DNA of 64,000 nucleotides from assembly GCF_006715025.1 (NCBI RefSeq), contig NZ_VFMK01000001.1, forward strand, positions 620,001-684,000. Reading direction: 5' to 3'. Below, piece after piece: positions 53,171-62,496 of this stretch. How positions within the stretch are numbered: the first letter of the stretch is position 1; each line of letters begins with the position of its first letter. This DNA comes from Serratia fonticola. GTDB lineage: Bacteria; Pseudomonadota; Gammaproteobacteria; Enterobacterales; Enterobacteriaceae. A program made the position numbers and the translations under genes. The notes beneath the pieces are model-generated. The model saw nothing but the letters and a program-made list of their open reading frames with translations, was not told where the DNA came from and did not search any database.

Positions 53171-54487
53171 ATGCCATTAGTGATTGTTGCCGTCGGCGTA
53201 GTCATGCTACTGCTGCTGATGATCCGCTTTAAACTGAACGGCTTTATCTCGCTTATTCTGGTCGCGCTCGCGGTCGGCGTCATGCAAGGCATGCCAGTAG
53301 ATAAAGTCATCGGTTCTATCAAGGCCGGTGTTGGCGGCACGCTGGGTGGTCTGGCGCTGATCATGGGCTTTGGTGCCATGCTGGGTAAGCTGCTGGCGGA
53401 TTGTGGTGGTGCACAGCGTATTGCTACCACATTGATCGACAAATTCGGTAAACAGCATATTCAATGGGCGGTCGTGCTCACGGGGTTCACCGTCGGCTTT
53501 GCGCTGTTCTATGAAGTGGGCTTTGTGCTGCTGCTGCCGCTAGTCTTTACTATCGCGGCTTCTGCTCGTATTCCATTGTTGTACATCGGTGTTCCGATGG
53601 CTGCGGCGCTGTCCGTAACCCATGGTTTCCTGCCGCCGCACCCAGGCCCAACCGCTATCGCGACCATTTTCCATGCGGATATGGGTAAAACTCTGCTGTA
53701 CGGTACCTTGCTGGCTATCCCAACCGTAATCCTGGCAGGCCCGGTATATGCTCGTTTCCTGAAAGGTATCGATAAGCCAGTTCCTGTCGGTTTATACAAC
53801 CCAAAGACCTTTACTGAAGAAGAGATGCCAGGGTTTGGCGTCAGCGTGGCGACCGCACTGGTGCCGGTGATCCTGATGGCGCTGCGTGCTGTGGCGGAAA
53901 TGGTATTGCCAAAAGGCCACGTGATCCTGCCTTACGCCGAGTTCTTTGGTGACCCGGTGATGGCAACGCTGATTGCGGTATTGATTGCTATCTTTACCTT
54001 TGGTCTGAACCGCGGGCGCACCATGGATGAAGTGATGGGGACCATCAGTGACTCCATCAAAATCATTGCCATGATGCTGCTGATTATCGGTGGTGGCGGT
54101 GCTTTCAAACAGGTGCTCGTCGACAGTGGCGTAGAGCAGTATATCGCCAGTATGATGCATGGCAGCAACGTTTCACCGATCCTGATGGCCTGGTCGATTG
54201 CCGCAATTTTGCGTATTGCCCTGGGGTCTGCCACCGTGGCTGCCATCACTGCGGGCGGTATCGTCGCCCCGCTGATCGCCACGACCGGTGCCAGCCCGGA
54301 GCTGATGGTTATTGCCGTTGGTTCTGGTAGCGTGATTTTCTCTCACGTTAACGATCCTGGTTTCTGGCTATTCAAGGAGTATTTCAACCTGACCATTATG
54401 GAAACCATCAAATCCTGGTCGATGTTGGAAACCATCATTTCCGTCTGTGGCCTGATTGGCTGTCTGTTGTTGGCAATGGTGATTTAA
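53171..54487 (+). CDS. gntT: High-affinity gluconate permease
   Basis: 438 residues, GntP family, with many membrane segments. It is nearly colinear with E. coli GntT (438), not GntU: same MPLVIVA start, SVTHGFLPPHPGPTAIATIF, and GSGSVIFSHVNDPGFWLFKEYF. Proton-driven gluconate uptake. A good GGAG precedes the ATG. Divergent from gntK with GntR and CRP sites upstream. Confidence 0.94.
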   Translation: MPLVIVAVGVVMLLLLMIRFKLNGFISLILVALAVGVMQGMPVDKVIGSIKAGVGGTLGGLALIMGFGAMLGKLLADCGGAQRIATTLIDKFGKQHIQWAVVLTGFTVGFALFYEVGFVLLLPLVFTIAASARIPLLYIGVPMAAALSVTHGFLPPHPGPTAIATIFHADMGKTLLYGTLLAIPTVILAGPVYARFLKGIDKPVPVGLYNPKTFTEEEMPGFGVSVATALVPVILMALRAVAEMVLPKGHVILPYAEFFGDPVMATLIAVLIAIFTFGLNRGRTMDEVMGTISDSIKIIAMMLLIIGGGGAFKQVLVDSGVEQYIASMMHGSNVSPILMAWSIAAILRIALGSATVAAITAGGIVAPLIATTGASPELMVIAVGSGSVIFSHVNDPGFWLFKEYFNLTIMETIKSWSMLETIISVCGLIGCLLLAMVI

Positions 54488-54494
54488 GCTTGGC

Positions 54495-54525
54495 GCAGGA
54501 GCGCAGCAATAAGCTGCGCTCCTGC
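54495..54525. terminator. Long hairpin between gntT and yhgN
   Basis: Perfect 13-bp stem GCAGGAGCGCAGC/GCTGCGCTCCTGC with loop AATAA, located between the convergent stops. There is no clean T-run, but the stem is very stable. Confidence 0.65.
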
Positions 54526-54527
54526 GG

Positions 54528-55121
54528 CTACAGTTTCAGATAGGCACGAATACCGTCCAGGAACATCTGGGTGGAGAGCATCACCAGAATCAATCCCATC
54601 AATCTTTCCAATGCGCTCACACCTTTGCTACCCAGCAAACGCAGGAACAGGTTCGACATCAACAGGATCGCTGCAGATAAACCCCAGGCGATCAGCAATG
54701 CCCCCACCAAATGTGACAGCTGGTTCGGATACTGGTGTGACAGTAACATCAGCGTCGCCAGAATCGAGGGCCCGGCCACCAACGGAATGGCGAGTGGCAC
54801 CAGGAAAGGTTCTTCACCTGCGGAGAGGCCGCTACTGCCCCCTTCCTGAGAAGGGAAAATCATCTTGATGGCGATCAGAAACAGGATAATCCCGCCGGAG
54901 ATCGACACGGTTTCGGTGCGCAGGTTAAGAAACGCCAAAATACGTTCGCCGGCGAACAGGAATATCAGCATCAGCAACAGGGCGATCAGCAATTCGCGGA
55001 TCAGCACCACCCGTCGACGGCGGGGTTCCAGGTGTTTAAGTACCGACATGAAAATCGGCAGATTACCCAGTGGGTCCATGATTAAAAACAGCAACACCGT
55101 TGCCGAAATCATTTCTGTCAT
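54528..55121 (-). CDS. yhgN: MarC-family inner-membrane protein
   Basis: 197 residues, about six membrane segments, MarC/NAAT family, colinear with E. coli YhgN (197). Conserved DPLGNLPIFMSVLKHLEP, ETVSISGGIILFLIAIKMIFP and VPLAIPLVAGPSILATLML. The start is the second of two adjacent ATGs, because GAGG is too close to the first. Function unknown; MarC itself has no proven role in resistance. It lies between gntT and asd, as in E. coli. Confidence 0.93.
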   Translation of the reverse strand: MTEMISATVLLFLIMDPLGNLPIFMSVLKHLEPRRRRVVLIRELLIALLLMLIFLFAGERILAFLNLRTETVSISGGIILFLIAIKMIFPSQEGGSSGLSAGEEPFLVPLAIPLVAGPSILATLMLLSHQYPNQLSHLVGALLIAWGLSAAILLMSNLFLRLLGSKGVSALERLMGLILVMLSTQMFLDGIRAYLKL

Positions 55122-55262
55122 CATTACCTCAGAATCAGAAAAAAAATCCTAATATCTCTGCCCATAAGCAGCTTTGCTGAGAATTGGCCCGTCATCGAAT
55201 AAATTCACTTTGCGCTTGCGCTGACATTTTGTAAGGTGGGTAGATATTGCACACAACTTATT

Positions 55263-55328
55263 TACCCAATTGGATCTCAAATTGCTGCAAGTGCAAGTCA
55301 CAACGCTTCGGTTTGAAGGACGCCGGGT
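55263..55328. repeat. Shortened copy of the intergenic palindromic repeat, upstream of asd
   Basis: ACCCAATTGGATCTCAAATT at one end and TTCGGTTTGAAGGACGCCGG, then GT, at the other match the ends of the 120-bp element at 6081-6200; the middle is reduced to about 20 bp. It lies 75 bp before the asd start, within the likely promoter or leader region. The interval 55122-55402 otherwise shows nothing definite. Confidence 0.65.
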
Positions 55329-55402
55329 AGAACTTAACGCTATCTTTTCCCCTTCGTAGAAAGGGCTTGAGCATAGTCATCCTCCAAGGCAGGACTGTAA
55401 AT

Positions 55403-56506
55403 ATGAAAAACGTAGGTTTCATTGGTTGGCGTGGTATGGTCGGCTCCGTACTCATGCAGCGCATGACGCAAGAGCGCGATTTTGACGCCATTCGCCCGGT
55501 ATTCTTCTCGACTTCTCAGCATGGTGCTGCCGCTCCGGATTTCGGTGGCCAGACAAGCACGCTGCAGGATGCATATGATATTGAAGCTTTGAGCGCGCTG
55601 GATATCATTATTACCTGCCAGGGCGGCGATTACACCAGTGAAATCTATCCAAAGCTGCGTGAGGCCGGTTGGCAGGGTTACTGGATTGATGCGGCGTCCT
55701 CGCTGCGTATGAAAGATGACGCCATCATTATCCTCGATCCGGTCAATCAGGCGGTGATTCAGGAAGGGCTGAACAAAGGGATAAAGACCTTTGTTGGCGG
55801 TAACTGCACCGTGAGCCTGATGTTGATGTCGCTGGGCGGTCTGTTTGCCAACAACCTGGTGGAGTGGGCGTCTGTTGCCACCTATCAGGCGGCATCCGGT
55901 GGCGGTGCGCGCCATATGCGTGAACTGCTGATCCAGATGGGCATGTTGCATGCCGATGTAGCGAAAGAACTGCAGGATCCGGCCTCGGCAATCCTGGAGA
56001 TCGAACGTAAAGTCACACAAGCTACCCGCTCAGGTAAATTGCCAACGGATAACTTTGGCGTTCCTTTGGCGGGCAGTCTGATCCCGTGGATTGACAAGCA
56101 ACTCGATAACGGCCAGAGCCGCGAGGAGTGGAAAGGCCAGGCGGAAACCAACAAGATCCTCAACACCTCCAGCATTATCCCGGTTGACGGATTGTGTGTG
56201 CGCGTTGGTGCGCTGCGCTGCCATAGTCAGGCATTTACCCTGAAACTGAAGAAAGATGTGCCGCTGACGGAGATCGAGCAACTGTTGGCAACCCACAACG
56301 ACTGGGTGCGCGTGATCCCGAATGACCGTGAACTGACCATGCGTGAACTGACGCCTGCTGCGGTAACGGGCACGCTCAACACGCCAGTTGGCCGTCTGCG
56401 CAAGCTGAATATGGGGCCGGAATATCTTTCCGCGTTCACCGTGGGCGATCAGTTGTTGTGGGGCGCGGCAGAACCGCTGCGCCGCATGCTGCGTATTCTG
56501 CTCTAA
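55403..56506 (+). CDS. asd: Aspartate-semialdehyde dehydrogenase
   Basis: 367 residues, the E. coli Asd length. Rossmann start MKNVGFIGWRGMVGSVL, catalytic cysteine in GGNCTVSLMLMS (about residue 135), SGGGARHMREL, and the active-site His segment GALRCHSQAF. NADPH-dependent reduction of aspartyl phosphate toward lysine, diaminopimelate, threonine and methionine. The start is the ATG at 55403; a longer frame adds 12 residues. It precedes the glycogen operon, as in E. coli. Confidence 0.96.
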   Translation: MKNVGFIGWRGMVGSVLMQRMTQERDFDAIRPVFFSTSQHGAAAPDFGGQTSTLQDAYDIEALSALDIIITCQGGDYTSEIYPKLREAGWQGYWIDAASSLRMKDDAIIILDPVNQAVIQEGLNKGIKTFVGGNCTVSLMLMSLGGLFANNLVEWASVATYQAASGGGARHMRELLIQMGMLHADVAKELQDPASAILEIERKVTQATRSGKLPTDNFGVPLAGSLIPWIDKQLDNGQSREEWKGQAETNKILNTSSIIPVDGLCVRVGALRCHSQAFTLKLKKDVPLTEIEQLLATHNDWVRVIPNDRELTMRELTPAAVTGTLNTPVGRLRKLNMGPEYLSAFTVGDQLLWGAAEPLRRMLRILL

Positions 56507-56524
56507 CCTAGAGTTCCCCTTACC

Positions 56525-56548
56525 GAGGGCTGATCTTTTTCAGCCCTC
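56525..56548 (+). terminator. asd terminator candidate
   Basis: Perfect 9-bp stem GAGGGCTGA/TCAGCCCTC with a T-rich 6-nt loop, 18 bp after the asd stop. T-tract after the stem is poor. Confidence 0.6.
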
Positions 56549-56707
56549 TAACGCCATGTTTTTAACATTTTCCGTTTCTGATTGAGTCAATAATAAGAAC
56601 GACAAAAGGAAAGGAATTCCTGCCTGCAACACATCGGGCTCCAGACGGGTCGCAATCAAGCTGGCCGTCAGTTCTGTGAGTTTTTCGATAAAATTTTCCG
56701 TTGCCAT
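56540..56707 (-). CDS. Possible small protein, 55 residues
   Basis: A minus-strand frame from ATG 56707 to TGA 56540 encodes MATENFIEKLTELTASLIAT and continues to a hydrophobic stretch (IPFLLSFLLL) and an acidic tail. Composition looks protein-like (balanced charges, amphipathic start, membrane-length core), but no good ribosome site is visible, only GAAAG about 10 bp upstream. It overlaps the asd terminator stem. In the rest of 56507-56953 I see nothing firm; the other frame, at 56714-56914, is arginine-rich noise. Confidence 0.35.
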   Translation of the reverse strand: MATENFIEKLTELTASLIATRLEPDVLQAGIPFLLSFLLLTQSETENVKNMALEG

Positions 56708-56953
56708 AGAGCAATGCTTTCATCTGGTTTGGCTATGCTTAAAGGATGGGGGAATAAACGCCCGTCATTTGTGAAGATTCGCTTTAAAAATAAACATAAA
56801 GAGCGAAATGCTAGACAGGAAGGTGTTGGATTAACCAATTACCGACCGCAATCACGCTTTAGGTCGCAAATGAATTGCATGATGGATGCAACGGCTGCTT
56901 TTTGTTCAGTGTAGCCCCTTAAAAGTCATGCGCTTAATTAAAGGAAGAATGCT

Positions 56954-59137
56954 ATGTCTGTACTTCCCGAACGTGACGTGATTAATCAAATAATCTCTGG
57001 TCACTATGCCGATCCTTTTTCACTGCTTGGCATGCATGTTACCGAGCGCGGGCTGCAGATCTGTGCGCTGTTGCCAGATGCTGGTGCCGTGTGGCTTATA
57101 GAGAGTAAGACCGGTAGACGCCTGGTACAGCTCGATTGCGACGATGCTCGTGGTTTTTTTAGTGCTATTGTGCCGCGTCGAAAGAATCCCTTTCGTTATC
57201 AGCTAGAAGTCAGTTGGTGTGATCACCAACAACGCCTTGAAGACCCTTATCGCTTTGGTACTTTGCTGCAGGATATCGACAGCTGGTTGCTGGCTGAAGG
57301 AACCCATTTGCGGCCTTATGAGCGGTTGGGAGCGCATCCTGGCGTGCTTGATGAGGTGGAAGGTGTCAGCTTTGCCGTTTGGGCTCCGAATGCACAGCGT
57401 GTTTCTGTCGTGGGAGAGTTCAACTTCTGGGATGGACGAAGGCACCCGATGCGTTTACGTCGGGAAAATGGCATTTGGGAGCTGTTTTTACCGGCAGTAA
57501 AATCCGGGCAGCTGTATAAATACGAAATTATTGATTGCTACGGCAATGTTCAGTTGAAAGCCGATCCTTATGCCTTCGAAGCCCAGATGCGGCCAGAAAC
57601 GGCATCCCTGATTGCTCCGTTGCCGGCCGTAGTTGAATCTTCCCCTGAAAGGCGAAGGGCTAATGATTTTGATCGCCCGATCTCCATCTATGAAGTGCAC
57701 CTCGGCTCCTGGCGGCGCCACACCGACAATAATTTCTGGCTGAGCTATCAAGAATTGGCCGAGCAGTTGATCCCCTATGTCAAAGAGATGGGCTTCACCC
57801 ATATTGAATTGTTACCGATCAACGAACATCCGTTCGACGGCAGTTGGGGTTACCAGCCGCTAGGATTGTATGCGCCAACGCGCCGTTTTGGCACGCCGGC
57901 AGAGTTCAAAGCTTTTGTGGCCGCTGCCCATGAAGCGGGAATTAACGTGATCCTTGACTGGGTACCGGGGCACTTCCCCAGTGATGCCCACGGCTTGGCG
58001 AACTTCGACGGTACCGCACTGTACGAGTATGCCGATCCCCGTGAAGGCTTCCATCAGGACTGGAACACCCTGATCTACAATTATGGTCGCCATGAGGTAC
58101 GTAACTACCTGGCAGGTAATGCGTTTTACTGGCTTGAGCGCTTTGGTATCGACGGTCTGCGCGTCGATGCGGTGGCGTCGATGATTTATCGCGACTACAG
58201 CCGTGCCGACGGTGAGTGGGTGCCGAACTACTATGGCGGTAATGAGAACCTGGAGGCGATCTCTTTTCTGCGTTACACCAACCAGACGCTGGGTAAAGAA
58301 CGGCCAGGGGCCGTGACATTGGCAGAGGAGTCGACCGATTATCCAGGGGTCACGCTGCCGCCGGATGCCAATGGCTTAGGGTTTCATTACAAATGGGATC
58401 TGGGCTGGATGCACGACACGCTAAACTATATGAAGTGCGATCCGGTACACCGTAAATACCATCACAATCTGATGACCTTCGGTATGCTCTATGCGTATAC
58501 CGAAAACTTCGTGTTGCCGATTTCTCATGACGAAGTCGTGCATGGCAAACGCTCTATTCTGGATCGGATGCCGGGCGATGCCTGGCAGAAATTTGCCAAC
58601 CTGCGGGCGTATTACGGTTTCATGTGGGCACATCCGGGCAAGAAACTGTTATTTATGGGCTGTGAGTTTGCTCAGGGCCGTGAATGGAACTTCGATACCA
58701 GCCTGGATTGGCACCTGCTGGAAGGATTGGATGGTTGGCACCATGGCGTACAACGACTGGTGCGCGACCTTAACCATTGCTATCAGCAAAACGCACCGCT
58801 GTATGAGCGTGACTATCGCCCCGACGGTTTTGAGTGGTTGGTCGTGGACGATCATGACAATTCGGTGTTTGCCTTTGCGCGTTATGACTCGCAGGGGAAT
58901 GAGCTGATCGCCATCAGTAATTTCACTCCGGTGCCACGTTCCCATTACCGCATCGGCATTTCCCGCGCGGGTGAGTATCAGGAAATCCTCAATACCGACT
59001 CGCATCATTATCACGGCAGCAATGCAGGTAATCAGGGGCGAGTCATTTCGGAACCGCTAGGCAGCCATGGCCGTGAACACTCGATCAGTGTGATGGTGCC
59101 ACCGTTGGCAACGGTTTACCTGCGGCGGGAGGTTTAA
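56954..59137 (+). CDS. glgB: 1,4-alpha-glucan branching enzyme
   Basis: 727 residues (E. coli 728). N-terminal CBM48-type modules, then a GH13 (alpha/beta)8 barrel with conserved regions GFTHIELLPINEHP, GLRVDAVASM (nucleophile Asp), LAEESTDYPG (general acid Glu) and LPISHDEVVHG (third Asp), and a C-terminal beta-domain. It forms alpha-1,6 branches in glycogen. AAGGAAG precedes the ATG. First gene of glgBXCAP; its stop overlaps the glgX start. Confidence 0.97.
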   Translation: MSVLPERDVINQIISGHYADPFSLLGMHVTERGLQICALLPDAGAVWLIESKTGRRLVQLDCDDARGFFSAIVPRRKNPFRYQLEVSWCDHQQRLEDPYRFGTLLQDIDSWLLAEGTHLRPYERLGAHPGVLDEVEGVSFAVWAPNAQRVSVVGEFNFWDGRRHPMRLRRENGIWELFLPAVKSGQLYKYEIIDCYGNVQLKADPYAFEAQMRPETASLIAPLPAVVESSPERRRANDFDRPISIYEVHLGSWRRHTDNNFWLSYQELAEQLIPYVKEMGFTHIELLPINEHPFDGSWGYQPLGLYAPTRRFGTPAEFKAFVAAAHEAGINVILDWVPGHFPSDAHGLANFDGTALYEYADPREGFHQDWNTLIYNYGRHEVRNYLAGNAFYWLERFGIDGLRVDAVASMIYRDYSRADGEWVPNYYGGNENLEAISFLRYTNQTLGKERPGAVTLAEESTDYPGVTLPPDANGLGFHYKWDLGWMHDTLNYMKCDPVHRKYHHNLMTFGMLYAYTENFVLPISHDEVVHGKRSILDRMPGDAWQKFANLRAYYGFMWAHPGKKLLFMGCEFAQGREWNFDTSLDWHLLEGLDGWHHGVQRLVRDLNHCYQQNAPLYERDYRPDGFEWLVVDDHDNSVFAFARYDSQGNELIAISNFTPVPRSHYRIGISRAGEYQEILNTDSHHYHGSNAGNQGRVISEPLGSHGREHSISVMVPPLATVYLRREV

Positions 59138-61122
59138 TGACAGAGCTGACGCCAGGCTTCTCCGCGCCTTTAGGGGCTTGTTATGACGGCAATGGCATCA
59201 ACTTTACCCTGTTTTCCTCACATGCAACGCAGGTGGAACTGTGCCTGTTTGATGCACAGCACCGTGAAACACGGTTACCGCTGCCTGCTCGCAGTGGTGA
59301 TATCTGGCACGGTTATCTGCCGGGAGGTGTTCCAGGGCAGCGTTATGGCTTTCGCGTACATGGCCCGTTTGAGCCGCAAAAGGGATTACGCTTTAACGCC
59401 AATAAACTGCTGCTTGATCCGGCGGCTCGGGCGGTAGAGGGCCCGGTTGCCGATCACCTGCATCTGCATGGAGGATACGACCAGCCAGATCCTCAGGATA
59501 GCGCCCTACTGATGCCAAAATGTGTGGTGATCGACGAAAGCTATGACTGGGAAGACGATCGCCCTCCGGCAACACCCTGGCGCCAGACCGTTATCTACGA
59601 AGCCCATGTGCGTGGGCTGACGTTGCTACACCCCGAGATCCCTGCCGTATTGCGCGGCAGTTTTGCCGCATTAGGTCATCCCGTCATGATTGCCTATTTC
59701 AAGCGATTAGGGATTACCGCGCTTGAGTTGTTGCCGGTTCAGCAGCACACGACAGAGCCGCGTTTGCAGCGGCTGGGGTTGATCAATTATTGGGGATACA
59801 ACGTGCTGGCGCCGTATGCGCCAGACAATCGTTATTCCAGTTTACGTACTGGGATGACGCCATTGCATGAATTTCGTGATGCGGTAAAAGCGCTCCACAA
59901 AGCCGGGATCGAAGTGATCCTGGATGTGGTCTTCAACCACAGCGCAGAGTTGGATGTTGATGGGCCGACGTTATCGCTGCGTGGGATCGATAATGCGAGT
60001 TACTACTGGCTAACGCCTGAAGGTGACTACGATAACGCCACTGGCTGCGGCAATACGCTGCGGTTGGATCAGCCAGCAGGTGTGGCGTGGGTAATGGATT
60101 GCCTGCGTTTTTGGGTGCGGGTTTGCCATGTCGATGGTTTCCGTTTCGATCTTGGCACCGTGTTGGGCCGTACCCCGGCGTTTGACCGTGATGCACCGCT
60201 GTTTCAGGCGATGCTGGCGGACGATGCGCTGGGGCGCTGCAAGCTGATCGCTGAACCTTGGGATATTGGCCCTGGGGGCTATCAGGTTGGCGCATTTCCT
60301 GGTCGTTTTGCTGAGTGGAATGACCATTTCCGTGATGATATTCGCCGTTTCTGGCTGCATAACGACCGGTCACTTGGCCAATTTGCTCAGCGTTTTGCGG
60401 CCTCCAGCGAAGTGTTCAACCAACGTGGGCGCGCACCCTATGCCAGCATCAATATGCTGACTGCTCACGACGGTTTTACCCTGCAGGATGTGGTGAGCTT
60501 CAACGAGAAGCATAACCAGCCAAATGGAGAAGGAAATCGCGATGGAAGTGACCGTAACTTTAGCTTTAATCACGGGATTGAAGGTCTGATTGCCAGCGAT
60601 AATGTTTTACAACATCGCCAGGCCAGTCAGCGGGTGCTACTTGCCACGCTGCTCCTGGCACAAGGAACACCGATGCTGTTGGCCGGTGATGAACAGGGAC
60701 ATAGTCAGCAAGGCAACAACAATGCTTACTGTCAGGATAACGAAACCACCTGGCTCGACTGGGCCAAGGCGGATGACTCACTCATTGAATACACTGCCGC
60801 GCTGATCCGCTTGCGCCAGCAAATCCCCGCCCTGCAGGGAGAGTGCTGGTGGCAGGAGGGTGACGGTAACGTGCAGTGGTTGAATGCGCAGGGGCAACCG
60901 CTCAGCGCACATGAGTGGGAACAGGGCGATCGGCTCATGCAGGTCCGCCTTTCGCAACGCTGGTTGTTGGTGATCAATGCTACGCAGCAAGCCGTTGAGA
61001 TGACGTTACCCGAGGGTGATTGGCAGGTTGTCGCCCCCTTTACTCAGGAAGATTCGCGGACGGTTCTACCCGTCTGGTGCCAGGCTGCGCATTCTCTTTG
61101 CGTGCTGGTAGAGAAAAATTAA
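59137..61122 (+). CDS. glgX: Glycogen debranching enzyme
   Basis: 661 residues (E. coli 657), GH13 isoamylase-type. N-terminal CBM48 segment (SAPLGACYDGNGINFTLFSS), barrel motifs VILDVVFNHSAE, DGFRFDLGTVLG (nucleophile), KLIAEPWDIGPG (acid/base) and NMLTAHDGFTLQDVVSFN. It cleaves alpha-1,6 branches of short outer chains. The ATG overlaps the glgB stop (TAATG), so it is translationally coupled. Confidence 0.96.
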   Translation: MTELTPGFSAPLGACYDGNGINFTLFSSHATQVELCLFDAQHRETRLPLPARSGDIWHGYLPGGVPGQRYGFRVHGPFEPQKGLRFNANKLLLDPAARAVEGPVADHLHLHGGYDQPDPQDSALLMPKCVVIDESYDWEDDRPPATPWRQTVIYEAHVRGLTLLHPEIPAVLRGSFAALGHPVMIAYFKRLGITALELLPVQQHTTEPRLQRLGLINYWGYNVLAPYAPDNRYSSLRTGMTPLHEFRDAVKALHKAGIEVILDVVFNHSAELDVDGPTLSLRGIDNASYYWLTPEGDYDNATGCGNTLRLDQPAGVAWVMDCLRFWVRVCHVDGFRFDLGTVLGRTPAFDRDAPLFQAMLADDALGRCKLIAEPWDIGPGGYQVGAFPGRFAEWNDHFRDDIRRFWLHNDRSLGQFAQRFAASSEVFNQRGRAPYASINMLTAHDGFTLQDVVSFNEKHNQPNGEGNRDGSDRNFSFNHGIEGLIASDNVLQHRQASQRVLLATLLLAQGTPMLLAGDEQGHSQQGNNNAYCQDNETTWLDWAKADDSLIEYTAALIRLRQQIPALQGECWWQEGDGNVQWLNAQGQPLSAHEWEQGDRLMQVRLSQRWLLVINATQQAVEMTLPEGDWQVVAPFTQEDSRTVLPVWCQAAHSLCVLVEKN

Positions 61123-61134
61123 AAGGAGTCAGCT

Positions 61135-62412
61135 ATGGTTAGGTTTGAAAATAAAGACCCCCTGATGTTGGCGCGCCAACTGCCGAATAAATCCGTTGCC
61201 TTGATTCTGGCGGGGGGCCGTGGCTCGCGTTTGAAAGATTTAACGTCTACCCGTGCGAAGCCGGCCGTGCATTTTGGTGGCAAGTTCCGCATCATTGATT
61301 TTGCCATGTCGAATTGCCTGAATTCAGGGATCCGCCGTATGGGGGTGATCACTCAATATCATTCTCATACGTTGGTGCAGCATATTCAACGCGGTTGGTC
61401 GTTTCTTAACGAAGAGATGAACGAATTTGTCGACCTGCTGCCAGCTCAGCAACGTCTCAGCACCGAGCATTGGTACAAAGGTACCGCAGACGCAGTTTAT
61501 CAGAACCTCGATATTATCCGCCGCTATGAGGCGGAATATGTCGTGATCCTGGCGGGTGACCATATTTATAAAATGGATTACTCGCGCATGCTGATCGACC
61601 ATGTGGAGAAAGGGGCGCAATGTACGGTGGCCTGTATTCCGGTGCCACGTAAGGAAGCCAGCGAGTTTGGGGTCATGAAGGTGGATGAGAATGACCTGAT
61701 CCTGGAGTTTCTTGAGAAACCCGCCGATCCTCCTGGCATGCCCGGTAATCCGGATATGTCACTGGCCAGCATGGGAATTTATATTTTCAATGCCAACTAC
61801 CTGTATCAGTTGCTTGAAGAAGATATGTCAACGCCGGGCTCCAGCCATGATTTCGGTAAGGATCTGATCCCTAAAATTACGGCGCAAAAGTCCGCCTGGG
61901 CTCATCCGTTTACGATTTCCTGCGTGACTTCAAACGCGGATCTTCCTCCGTATTGGCGTGATGTCGGTACGCTAGAGGCTTACTGGCGCGCCAACCTCGA
62001 TCTGGCTTCGGTCACGCCTGAGCTGGATATGTATGACCGCGCCTGGCCGATCCGCACCTATATGGAACCCTTGCCGCCGGCCAAATTTGTACAGGATCGT
62101 TCCGGCAGCCACGGGATGACCATGAATTCGCTGGTGGCTGGTGGATGTATTGTGTCTGGTTCGGTGGTGGTGCATTCAGTGCTGTTCTCGCGGGTGCGAG
62201 TGAACTCCTTTTGTACCATCGACTCTTCAGTATTACTGCCTGATGTTAACGTTGGCCGCTCTTGCCGCCTGCGTCGCTGCATCATCGATCGCGCCTGCCA
62301 CATCCCAGAAGGGATGGTGATTGGCGAAAATGCCGATGAAGACAGCAAGCGTTTTTATCGTTCGGAAGAAGGCATTGTGCTGGTCACGCGTGAAATGCTG
62401 TCAAAACTGTAA
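61135..62412 (+). CDS. glgC: Glucose-1-phosphate adenylyltransferase
   Basis: 425 residues (E. coli 431). N-terminal nucleotidyltransferase with LILAGGRGSRLKDLT (from residue 23), AKPAVHFGGKFRIIDF, and a C-terminal left-handed beta-helix. It makes ADP-glucose, the committed step of glycogen synthesis, and the E. coli enzyme is activated by fructose-1,6-bisphosphate. AAAGGAG precedes the ATG, 12 bp after the glgX stop. Confidence 0.97.
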   Translation: MVRFENKDPLMLARQLPNKSVALILAGGRGSRLKDLTSTRAKPAVHFGGKFRIIDFAMSNCLNSGIRRMGVITQYHSHTLVQHIQRGWSFLNEEMNEFVDLLPAQQRLSTEHWYKGTADAVYQNLDIIRRYEAEYVVILAGDHIYKMDYSRMLIDHVEKGAQCTVACIPVPRKEASEFGVMKVDENDLILEFLEKPADPPGMPGNPDMSLASMGIYIFNANYLYQLLEEDMSTPGSSHDFGKDLIPKITAQKSAWAHPFTISCVTSNADLPPYWRDVGTLEAYWRANLDLASVTPELDMYDRAWPIRTYMEPLPPAKFVQDRSGSHGMTMNSLVAGGCIVSGSVVVHSVLFSRVRVNSFCTIDSSVLLPDVNVGRSCRLRRCIIDRACHIPEGMVIGENADEDSKRFYRSEEGIVLVTREMLSKL

Positions 62413-62496
62413 TCGTTCTGCTTGCCAAACCCTGGGCGCAACTGGCTGCGCCCTCTATCTGCGCAAAGAAGTTTTTGCCGAATTTCAGGAGTGATA

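Noticed and set aside
55340..56020. 226-codon frame antisense to asd
   Set aside because: Long shadow frame of a highly biased core gene; composition rich in His, Arg and Gln, no motif.
56714..56914. 66-codon + strand open frame before glgB
   Set aside because: Arginine/asparagine-rich random composition, no ribosome site.
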